A DNA stretch of 64,000 nt from Ophioderma brevispina (lineage: Eukaryota > Echinodermata > Ophiuroidea > Amphilepidida > Ophiodermatidae), in contig JAMKCH010088200.1 of NCBI GenBank assembly GCA_023653785.1, positions 35,835 through 99,834 of the forward strand, read 5' to 3'. This document shows positions 24,460 to 34,900 of the stretch, piece by piece. The notes beneath the pieces are model-generated. The model was not told where the DNA came from, ran no database searches, and worked only from the letters and a program-made list of their open reading frames with translations. The position numbers and the translations under genes were made by a program. Every line of letters starts with the position of its first letter. Positions within the stretch are counted from its first letter, which is position 1.

Positions 24460-25110
24460 AAATGTGACCAGTACATCTACTGTGTTAGGAGCCCAAGGTA
24501 TGAGCACTCCAGGGCCTTGAAAGACATGTGTGGTAGCATGTGCTTTCCTACAATATACAAGACATATGTGGTAACATCTGAACATGTGCTCTCCCACAAA
24601 TATGCCCAGGTTTGGCTGCAATAGCTATTAATAGCTCCCCTAGAAAAAAAAGAGTATAGCAAAATCTTGACCTTTTTTGTGCAATATTGACCTTTTCTAT
24701 AATTCTCTACCCAATGACAGACCAAAGGGGCACCCAGGGTACTGACTTTCCATGGGTATATCCAGCTTGTGCCCTACTAAAATATGCCCAATTTTGCCTG
24801 CAATGGATCTTCTAGAACAGACAACAAAATGACCTTTTTTGTGCAATGTTTACCTTTTTCACATTTCCCCACCCAGACGGACATTAGAGAGCATCCCAGG
24901 GGTGTGCATGATATGGGTAGCAGTACCTTGTACCCTCACGAATATTTCCAGTCTGGCTACAATAGATCAATCTAGAAATACGATTTGACAAAATTGTGTA
25001 CAATGGTTGACTTGTTCTTTTTATATTTAACGTATAATTAAAAATATCTAAAATTATCAAAAACCCAAAACTACACAATGGTACGGGTAGTAGTAACATA
25101 TGCCTTAGTT
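24460..25110 (+). repeat. Tandem array of about 165-bp units
   Basis: About 3 diverged units containing TTTGGCTGCAATAG, TAGAAAAAA, TTGACCTTTTTTGTGCAAT, ACCCA(A)TGACAGACCAAAGGGGCACCCAGGG and CATGGGTA in order. The same order of motifs occurs in the 133-bp array at 35870-36840, so the two arrays appear to be one satellite family. Confidence 0.65.
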
Positions 25111-26429
25111 TGGCTGGTAACTGCTAAATGTAAAAGTGCCATGTATGCAACTGAGAGACTACTACAGACTGAAATGCATAGGCTTGCTGATTTATTCCAT
25201 GGTTGTCTCTGCATCAGACTAGCTTGACTGTTTTATCTTGCAACACCCTTTTGGCTGCAAAAACTCCCTCTAGAAAAATATGATTGCAAATGTTTTACCT
25301 ATGCGGATACAAGCCTGTACCCCAAACTTTCATTGCAAAAATGACAATTTTTACATTATCATTGGTTCTATGGCACAAAAAATCATTGCTTTTCCGTCGG
25401 CAACCCCCTGAAATGGCACTTTGAGATCACTTTTTGACAGTCAAAAGTAGCCCATTGGGTGCGTAAAGCGTGGTGTTGCAACACTGTTAAGGGGCAATTT
25501 TGTGATCCACTCTCGCCTCGTCCCCAGGACTTGCATTCGAACAGTTTTGTGCCTAAGTATCGTATGTGTTCCAAATGTTATGTGCATATTCCATCTACTC
25601 TTGGAGAAATTGCAATCCTGTATTTTCTGTCCGTTAACGACTAAACTACATCACAGTGCCTATGGGGCAGCGTGGTTAGAACATTCGCTCATACTCAAAC
25701 CACGCACCATCATATCAACTGAATTTTTAGGAAAGGCTTTTTCTTGAAGATATCTAGTGACCATCAACAAAATGAAGGTGCTGGATTCACAAATGCAACC
25801 TATAAGGGGGAACATGATCATTAAACATTAAAATACAGTTGCACAAAGGACTTTCAATAAAGTTCAAAATAGATTAAAAATTGAAGGGTCCACATGTTAA
25901 TTTTGCAAAGATAGGGAAGCAACACCTTCTAAACATTTATTTATTTGCACACAATTTAAAGTTTAGTTTATATTACTATTGTCACTACTGTGGACTCCTA
26001 TCCTAAGATCCCTTACAATTTGAGACAAACTGTTCCTATTTTTGCAAAGTTGCTGGTGAATTCACATCACTGTGGCCCACAAAGTGATTCCCCATTTCTG
26101 TATGCACGTATTCAGCACCCTGGTTTGCATTTTTTCAAATGTTATACCATCCGGCAAATTCATACTTTTTGCATGACCTGCGAGGAGAGACCGAGAGATT
26201 GCTTTTCAACCGTTTTAAATCTCACCATGGACTGAATAAATGTTTTTTTAAAAGTTGTATATGTCACCTTTATTCAACAATCCAGAGCCATGCTGTGATA
26301 TATTATCCAACTATGAATTTTATGAGTGCAAGCCGGAATTTTGACAATTTGATGGGGCTGGCTATTGTGGTCTTAATCACCTTGGTCATTTATGTTATTT
26401 CACCATTATCACCCGAACACAACAAAATT
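25111..26429. other. Non-coding stretch
   Basis: Short open frames of about 60-80 codons occur without recognisable motifs. A fragment similar to the preceding array units (TTTTGGCTGCAAAAACTCCCTCTAGAAAAA, in two parts near 25249-25279) suggests that degraded units continue to about 25300. No gene is supported. Confidence 0.4.
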
Positions 26430-26575
26430 CAGCAAGAGTTCCATGAGTACCCCACCCCCCTTAAAATTCTCTGTGCAACAATTTTTTTGGTCTGGGGTTT
26501 TAGGGTATTTTTAGTGTTAGGCCATACATTAAAATGTTTTTGTTAGAATTTTAGGACTATGACTCTTTCCCCACA
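26430..26575 (+). repeat. Dispersed repeat copy (GTTCCATGAGTACCCC family)
   Basis: Shares with 58250-58345 the order GTTCCAT.(G)AGTACCCC, AAA.TTCTnTGTGCAACA, GGTTTTAGGG and TTTTAGTGTTAGGCCATA. Parts of the same family recur at 6070, 7130, 10220 and 10820. Non-coding. Confidence 0.6.
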
Positions 26576-26849
26576 TTCAAAAGCACACCCTACCATGGAA
26601 TTGACCTTATGTTTTCCCAGATCCCTCATCACAAATATATCTAATACTATTTCCCTCATATTTTATAGGCAGGAAAGTTTCTACTAAACAAAGGGGCGGT
26701 TCCTCGCACCACAGTCTCCCGCCTGCTTTCGCGCTTTAATTGTAAGGACAAAAAGCAGCACACCAGAGTTCAACTGTGCAGTCTCAGGTGGGTACCCAAA
26801 AAAGTTGTCAACCAGATAACTTCCAATTTCTTAAAACTAGTTTTGTACC

Positions 26850-27500
26850 CCACTATTTCAATTTGAGCACCTCCACCCTAGGGGTCACAACATTTTTTCC
26901 ATTGTGGAGCTATTCACTTGCAATTTAAACCCCCACGAGCCTAGTCAGAGATGTTTTAGGAGTAGCACCCCTGGTTTTGCATTTACTAGTATTCTTTACT
27001 TCCTGCTCTTTCATTTGACACCACCCCAAGGGTCACAACATTTTCCATTGTGGAGATATTAATCATATAAGTCCTCAACAAGGAGCATAACTAAGATGTT
27101 TAGAGTAGCACCCCCCGGTTTGCATTGATAGTGTATTCTATTACCGCTCCACTCTTTCATTGACACCACCCTAGTGTCCCAAAGTTTTCCATTGTGGAGA
27201 TATTAACTTGTAAAGTCCCCCACATGACCACAAATAAGAGAATGGTTTAGGAGTACAACCCCGGGTTGCATTTATAGTAATTCTATACTTCCACTCTTTT
27301 CATTTGATACCACCATAGAGGTCACAACATCTTCCGTTGGGAGATATTAATCTTGAAATGTCCCCAACATATCATAACCAAGAGATGGTAGGAGTTCACC
27401 CCCGGTTTTTGCATTTTATAGTATCTTTTTTCCTGCTCTTTCATTTGACACCACCCCCATGCCCGACACTTTTCCATTGTGATATCTTAATCATGTAAGA
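26850..27500. repeat. Tandem array, about 4.5 units of 145 bp
   Basis: Units are marked by GTCACAACATTTTCCATTGTGG (or variants) at about 26885, 27031, 27176, 27321 and 27463. They also share GAGATATTAATC, GTTTAGGAGTAGCACCCCxGG, TTGCATTTATAGTATTCT and CTCTTTCATTTGACACCACC. The variants differ by many single-base indels. Confidence 0.85.
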
Positions 27501-28035
27501 AAGTCATGCAAATCCCTTAAATTCACTAATTTAGTAAAAATATTTAAATTTTTCAATTTGGGCAACCTATTTTGCAAAAATCATGTGCCCACATTTTAAA
27601 TTGAGTCGCCTACGGGGTCCAGAAAGTGGGCGATGCACATTTTTGCGTATTTCACATTTTTCCAAGATGTAAACAGCTGTCAACCCAAAAGACTGACGAG
27701 AAGTAGAAAAACCATTTCAATGGAAAACATGGGCACTGATCTTTCTATATATATTGGATGTTTAATCCTTTGTTGTGGATGTACTCCCATCCTCCCCCCC
27801 CTTTTTGATAAGTTCTTGTTTGGGTACCACCTGTTTTTTGTACACCACCAAATCCACACAGCCATATCACTGGCCAATACACACATGCTGACCGATTTTG
27901 TAAAGGTAACAACTCCTGAATCAAATTCTTTTGTTGAAGTGTAGTATTTCCACTGAACGATTGACAACCTGAGAAATTTGGGTTGAAGTTTTTAATTATA
28001 AATAAAAAATTTCAAATTTTAAAAATCAGCAAAGA
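27501..28035. other. Non-coding stretch
   Basis: Open frames of about 95-103 codons on both strands at 27633-27967 overlap each other and show no recognisable motif. No gene is called. Confidence 0.4.
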
Positions 28036-28710
28036 ATCCCCTTTTAGTGGCCCACAGTGCATTTGTACCACAATTATTATTCACACAAAGATGTTACCAT
28101 ATATTAGTCCTCATGTAGCAAAGGAATTTTGCATATCCAATGTACCATTTAATGCGATCAGCATACGCATAATTTTAATTAGATCAATTGGCATCAAAAC
28201 ATGCCCCTTTCATTGATCCACTTGGCACTTTGACCGCAATTGTGATCAACAAAAGATGTACGGCATAGAAGTCTCCTGTAGCGAAGGACTTTTGCATATC
28301 CAATTCACATTAGTAGTGATACAGCAAATGTATGCATATTTAATTAGATCAATTGTATCAAAAAATGCCACTTTTAAATCGCCCCACATGCACTTTGACC
28401 CAATTCTGATTCACCCAAAAGAATGCATGGCATCGTATTCTTTCATGCACTCGAAGGAATTTTTTGGCCTCTCCGATGTCGGTTTCAGAGATACAGGAAT
28501 TAAAACATATATTAATTATGCAATCATGTGCTACCTAAGCCGCTTGTATAACACACGCTCAAATTGGAAAAAAGATGCAGCACCAATGATCGGCTTTCTG
28601 CAAGTGAAGGAATTTTCCTCTCCCAATGTCCGTTTCAAAATTATAGCAATTACGGCTGTTGTTTTGCATATTAATTGGGCTCATGTTGCATACTTAGTTT
28701 GCCCGATACT
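28036..28710. repeat. Tandem array, about 4 units of 160-170 bp
   Basis: Units are marked by AGCAAAGGAATTTTGCATATCC-type blocks at about 28116, 28278, 28450 and 28600. They also share CACTTTGACC.CAATTnTGATTCAC, ATTAATTAGATCAATTGxATCAAAA and ATGCCACTTT. The 192-codon plus-strand open frame at 28256-28834 is made of these units and is not called as a gene. Confidence 0.75.
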
Positions 28711-28984
28711 CCGAAATCTAATCACTTCGAGAAATCTCCAGCCCGCTCCCTTCCAACAAGTTAGTCCCTCGTCATACGCCTTACGGAACTCCAGACAACT
28801 TGTACACAAAAGCTTGCTGGAAAATTTTCGTTAATTATCGCAAATTAGATACTTCAATAGCATGTTTTTAACGCCCCAAATCTAATCAGGTCGAGACGCG
28901 TGACCCGCTTCTTTCCACCAGTTAACATCATCATGCCCTTACGGAACTCCCAGATAAATCGTACCAAGCCCGTGAACACGGCGT

Positions 28985-29070
28985 CAGGCACACAGACAGC
29001 ATGACGACATACATACATACAGACCGACAACAGACATACGGACAGACAGACAGACCAGACAGAAAGTAAT
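28985..29070. repeat. (CAGA)n-type microsatellite
   Basis: Imperfect tetranucleotide repeat of CAGA/CATA units (ACATACATACAGACCGACA... GGACAGACAGACAGACC). Flanked by GCCTTACGGAACTCC-type sequence that also occurs at 28778 and 28938. Confidence 0.85.
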
Positions 29071-29565
29071 TACTAAGTCCCTCTGCCGACAAGTTCCGGC
29101 GAGACAAAAAAATTGACTTTGCTCTGTGTGATGTCACGCCAGGGCAAAAGTACTTTTTTATCGCAACTTTTTTCCTGCATTGGCATAATCATTGATTCCC
29201 CGACTTCCCATGCTACTGCCTGCATTCATCGGCATATCAATTGTCGACAAAAGGAACTTCAAGTTTTAGCATAGGCTAATGCTAGGGAAGATACTTTTAT
29301 ACATAAACAAAATGTTAACTGCTCTATGTTTGTGAAAGTTGTGAAAATACCCCCCTCGGTGACTGAGCCGCCTACTATTTTCCCTCCGACTGTGAGGCTC
29401 ATGGTCCTGCAATCACACTTGGAAGGTAATATTGCACCATTTCCCTGGCAGTCCCTATTTGTATCCTCTTGTCTCCTGTACTGCTGTGGCATCGACTCTC
29501 CGTGCTGCGATAATCTGTCATGGTGTAAAATATCTACCATACAAAAAGGATACTGCAAAGGTAAA

Positions 29566-30050
29566 CCAGTAGCGTAGGCTAGGATTTTTCGGAGGCCCAT
29601 GGACAAAAAAAAGCAATAAACTGGGGCCCTTGGTATGCTCGAAAACTTGGAACAAAGTGCACCAGCCTCATCTATCCCACCTTTTTCACTCACTCACACA
29701 CCCCCTCACCCAACACACACGCCAACCACAAATACGCAAAGACTGAAGCGCATCAATCTTTATTAAGTACAATGGGAATCTCTGTATGTTAAATAGGGCC
29801 TCTCGCTATCGGTATCAATCATTCGACGACAGGGCCAAGAATGAATAAATACAGCGTGATAGCTTATGGCCTGTTTTGAAAATGTGCAAATCTTATTTTT
29901 TATTCTCCCTCCATCTCTTTCCCTCCTCCCTCCCTCTTTTTTTTCTCTTTCTTCTCCCTCTCTCTTTTCTCCAATCTCTTGGGGCCCCTAAACTCCTGGG
30001 GCCCTTGGACTTTGTCCACCTTGTCCTCTATGGTAGCTACGCCCCTGAAG
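29566..30050. mobile_element. Inverted-repeat element (CAGTAGCGTAG... type), about 480 bp
   Basis: The left end CAGTAGCGTAGGCTAGG is inverted-repeat partner to the right end (reverse complement CAGGGGCGTAGCTACC). Subterminal blocks also pair: GGCCCATGGAC / GGGGCCCTTGG on the left, TGGGGCCC / GGGCCCTTGGAC on the right. The interior has a long pyrimidine tract (29905-29975) and no protein. Target duplication not resolved. Confidence 0.6.
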
Positions 30051-31775
30051 GTATCACCCACCTTTTGTTTTTTTTTTTTCTTTTTCTGCATAATTGTGTT
30101 TATTAGCAATTGTATTAATATAGAGAACGCCCTATCTCAAAAAAGCATTTTCTGGTTCTCTGGAAATTATAAGGACTGGAGCTGCTTTTTCAGATTTTGG
30201 CTCCTGGTCCGTTGTGAGACTTAATAAAAAGCCCGGTCCTATCTGTTACTGCTCACTGTGTGCGGCATAAGTTCTTGGAGTGCAAATGGCGTTGATGATG
30301 AATTAAGAATTTGGTTATTTGGTAATGTTCACATGTATCGCAATTCAGGTGCTTTCATCCATATAAAAAAAACCTTTTTTTTTTTGCTATTATGCTCAAC
30401 ATGGGCTTACAGCCAACTACAGTGGCCTGCAGAATGTTTGAAAATGTTATTTCTCAAAGATGACACAGGGGAATTCAAATACGTAAAGAATCAAGACTTC
30501 TGGTGTAGCTCAACTATTCCGTCCTTTCCAAAGATCCTTTAGCACATATAAGATGACAAGTCAGTATACATTCCTAAACACCACATGATAACCTTATTTT
30601 TGATATTAAAACTTTCTGAACATTATATGTGGATTAATGTTTGTTATATATAAAACAGGATCAACTCAACACCACATTTTGCGTCATAATGCATTGCCAA
30701 TTGCTGAAAATACGCTACTGTCTATAATAAATTTGCATAAATTTGTTAGGATCATTTTTTGCTCTCTTTTCACTCTCTTCCATAATTAAACTGTTTATAT
30801 GTTTCCCGCAACAAACAGTTCAGTGAATTCATAATACCATTGCAAAGACTATTTAAAAATCCATAAACAAATTGATTTGTTGATAATTGAGATTCTAAAT
30901 TGTCCCACATGCAAGTTGTTCTCTCATGAGTTACATTGGTCCAATTTTGACGCATACCTTTTCCGCCTTTTTTTAAAACCTCTGCTTAGTGATGATTGCT
31001 TGCTTCAAAAATTTATGAATTCAAAATTTGACCAATAGCTGTGTGGGCCAACCACCTGTTTTGAAGATATGAGTGTTTTAAACTCACTGGCTTCAAAACT
31101 GATCTTCAAGTAGTGGAATTTATTTACCAATGCAAGGTGGAACAATTGAGATGTCATGCACTGATTAGTGACTAATATGATGTAAAGTTGTCATCAAAAA
31201 CACAAAAAATGACAATCCAATATAAAATAATAGTTTTTTCATTGATAATGCTGTCCACTAAATCAGAGCCAGAATTAAGCTTGAATGCTGTCTTCTGGAA
31301 CTGAATTCAGCCAATCAGACCATATAAGCTATATTGTCGTTTTGAAAGGTCGTAATTACAATAGCTGCCATGTGATACATCCTGTATGCTGCCATGCATT
31401 AGGATACTCCTCATCTTAATCTTTCCTTGAGTCAGTGGCTCTTGAATGGTTTTCTTCATGGCTATTGTGTCCCCGCTGAATACCATTTGAAGAGCCTCCA
31501 ACCAGACTTGCAAATAAACAGTACGTTTTAAATATGGGAATTCGTGACAAATGGCAGCTAGGCACTTTTTGACCTTCTTGCACTCACACACAGTAATTTG
31601 CATCATTCCAGCACAAAAAATATTCATGGTATGCATTATCATGACATTTGAAACTGCATTCCATATTTAATTCATAGCTCTGATACCACCTGTAGTAGAT
31701 ATGAAATTGCATCAACTACTTATTAATTTTAAAACTTAAGCAATAGCTCCCGACCTTGAATTACAATCAATAAAT
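30051..31775. other. Non-coding flank 3' of the USP gene
   Basis: AT-rich sequence downstream of the USP stop. It should contain the 3' UTR of the minus-strand gene, but I cannot fix the polyadenylation site. Open frames of 94 and 111 codons (30258-30542 plus, 31307-31642 minus) have no recognisable motif. Confidence 0.4.
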
Positions 31776-31945
31776 TTAAAATACCAAGCCGAGGGGATCA
31801 AAAACCCCCACCAGCTCCCCAACCTCCTCCACAACACCTCGAGGAATCGTTCCTGTCGTTTGAAAATTTCTGAAGTGAATCCTGAAAGAGTCATTGTGTG
31901 CGTGTGATTTCTTCAAAACATGGTACGGGCTTCTATTTCTCTCTC
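31776..31945 (-). CDS. USP35/38 exon 7: C-terminus, with frameshifts
   Basis: Acceptor CATCTTCACAG| then EREIEARTM, which joined to exon 6 gives ATYLQ|EREIEAR, matching vertebrate LYLQEQELNAR. After a shift near ATGTTTTGAAG come LKKSHAHNDSF..., then NDSSRCCGGGWGAGGGF, and after another shift PLGLVF-stop. Vertebrate USP35/38 end in a Gly-rich stretch and RLVF, so the end of the protein is identified. At least two or three indels break the frame. Confidence 0.82.
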
Positions 31946-34900
31946 CTGTGAAGATGTTAATAGAAAAACAAGAGATTTGCGTTGAATGAAATGATTTGTG
32001 TTGACCTCGGTTAGATTTTGAGTTCAAGCTGACATCTATGGTACAGGGGAATGAACCTAGTCAAGACACCTCACCGGTATCGCCGGCGCGCTGTCCGAAT
32101 AGCGAAGCCTTCGGCCGAGCAGAGCGGGCTTCTTGTTCAAATATGGATAATTCTGTGCCAGCATATATGCAAGCAATCAAAGATTATGTGGTCATCAAGG
32201 GAGATTGTACCTACTAACTGACTTGCTCCCTGCCCAAGATTATCTCTTCAACTGAACCAGTTTTTTAACCACAACCATACCTCACATAACCTTAACATAC
32301 CGCACAGTTTGTAGTAATCACATTTGTTTGACTGCAATGCATTCATAAGGCGCCTTAGTCTGTATTGCCCAATAAGCTCAAGAAAACCACAAAAAAATAA
32401 CTTCGAAAGGCGATGCGCAGAGCTCGCCATGAGAGGAAACGCTAACCCCACCATCGTGTACAGGGACTGTAGGAAAAAAGTGGCACCACCTTGATGAAAG
32501 GCTAGGAATTACCTTAAAATTGAAACCACCATGAGGGGAAAGGTGAATGAGCTTGAGTAGAAATGATTAGCGATCGGGCCCTGGCCTTTAACATAAACAC
32601 ACTCAAAATCTTTGCCTCAATCCCTTTAAAATATTGTTTTTTAAAAAAGGCCCCCCCCTTTTTTTTTTTTTGTTGTTTTTTTTTTTTTTTAAAAATACAT
32701 GCCCAAAGGCCAGAGAAATGTAAGTAACCGGGTGTAACTTCGTCTTAACGTCATCACTTATTCCATCTTATTTACCGCCGTGAAGAATGCCACTTGTCAA
32801 GTCAACCCCCTGTAAGTATGTAGCATTATCCTTGCTCACAGCTTCTTGCAGATCCTTCCTTAATGGTTTCTCTCTGATACCACCAAGACCACTCCCCTCC
32901 TCCTGCTTTTCTGCCCCTTTATCACCAATTCCAGACATCTGTTGGTAGAACAACAAATAAGCAGTATCCTTTGGAAATCGTTTAGTAACATTGCCAAATG
33001 AATCGTAGGAGGAGAAACTAACTCTGCTATCATTGAACAAATACCAACGGTCCGGAAGAGGATCCACGTCCTCATCTTCATCGCTGCCGTCTTCTGAGGT
33101 ATCCTTTGCATGAGGTTTTAAAGATTGGTTGAGTCCATCAGAGTGCCTTGCATAGCAGTAATAATGTCCACTCTCTGATGATAGTCCACTGTGGACAATG
33201 ACTGCTGTAAGCACATACTTTGTTGCTTGCTTCAGACACTGAATTGGTGGGCTACTTGAAGTACCTTCAGAGGTGTTTGCACGGACCCGCTTAGTACAAG
33301 GTGGGTGTTGTGATTGCAATTTATCGTGTGTTTTACATTCATATTTATGTTCACAGTCTGTATCCATGGAAACAGATTCTTTACTATGTTTCATCTGCAT
33401 ATTTAAAACTCTAGGAAATTTAACATCGCTCAGGATTTTACACCGTCTCTGAGTTTTGACATCGAAGGAGAAACGCATCAAAGAAAGCACCAGTACATGA
33501 GGTGGTTTAACAATTTCTATAGATTTCTCTGCATCTTGAAGACTTTGGCAGTTCTCACAGCGGTATTTGTTTTCTCCAGTAAGTACTTCTGGAGTAAGGT
33601 AATGGGACAGCATTTCCTGAACAGTTGTTTGACCATTTTGCTTTGACAGATCCTCCTCTACATAATTAGCAGGTCTGGGCATGGGTCCATACACAACACT
33701 TTCTTGAGAGGGTTGTCTGACTGTAACCATAGGCACATCAGGGGACCTCACATTGCTAGTGTTGCTACTAGAAAGCTTCTCACTTTCAACTTGTTCTCTT
33801 TCCACATTACTTTCCCCTCCCAGCATACTCTTTCCCTTAGATTCTGCAAATGCCAATGGCAGATCAAAAAATGTCTCTGTCCTACTTGAAACACAATTAC
33901 AATTATGGCATCTGATGTGAGTAGTTGATTTACCACCAAAGTATCTCTCTACTGTAGTTGGCTTTGGGTTTTCACAACTTGCATCACCAGCTTGGCTGGC
34001 TGCGCCTGTTGAATCTTCTTTCTTATCTTCATCCCTGGAGGAAGAACTTTCATCATCACTTTTAGAAACAACAACGTAACCACCTTCTTCTCGTTCTTCA
34101 AGAGAAGTTTCCATTGCTGTGTCACCTGCTGCATTTTTCAGAGGTAACTGCTTTGGTCTTACTTTGAGAATCTTTTTGGCCGAGGCAACAACCCCCGACT
34201 TCTCATCGTTGACCTCTGGCATAGCCTGACTTCTTTTCAAGTGTTCCTGCTGCTGTTTGGCTTGGTAATCAGCCACTGTCTTCTCAAAACTTCCGAATGG
34301 CCTTCTCTTCTTCATCGAGGCGATCCAGGAGGTACTTGAGGAATTCGGAACAATCCTGTTGGGAGCCAGGGTTAAACCATGGAGGACGAGATGCCTTTAA
34401 GAACTCCCTTGGTGAATAAGCTGCTCTCTGTGGAGAGTACAATCATTTAATAACAGTATAAGAAGTGTGATGATTTGAGGTACTGTATAAGTCGATATTT
34501 TCGCGTACAGTTATTTTCACGAATTTGCCAAAGGCCGACATTTCGCGAGTTTTATTTTCCTGATTGTCAAAATTTGTTAACAGGAAATGCTCATTAAACT
34601 TACTAATTGACCCCAAATATAACCAATTTCATCTCCCTGATAGTGTTTTCATTTGTTTTCTGTGACGTATCTACCGATCGAAGCTCTTAATTCCGGTAGA
34701 TAAACACATGTCCATGCCCCGTTGGTCATTTCTCCGGTTATTTTAGTCGCAATCAATCAATCTCACTGCAAACTTTCCGGACCTCTAGCTGATTTCCCCG
34801 ATAGATGATCATGTCGCGTCGTCCGATTGAGTTAATACAGATTTCCAGTGCTTGCTATGAAGTTATAAGTCGTCCGAATGATCAAAAACCATCTTAAACT

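Noticed and set aside
28256..28834. 192-codon plus-strand open frame
   Set aside because: It is built from three or four units of a tandem array and has no recognisable protein motif; unit-to-unit indels would break any real frame.
32768..32809. ILHGGK-stop as the true C-terminus of the USP
   Set aside because: The family has a longer C-terminus ending in LVF, which is found at 31776-31945 with a good acceptor; the tail at 32768-32809 is more likely intron read-through.
33704..33889. Plus-strand open frame within the USP exon 6 region
   Set aside because: Antisense shadow of the USP coding sequence.
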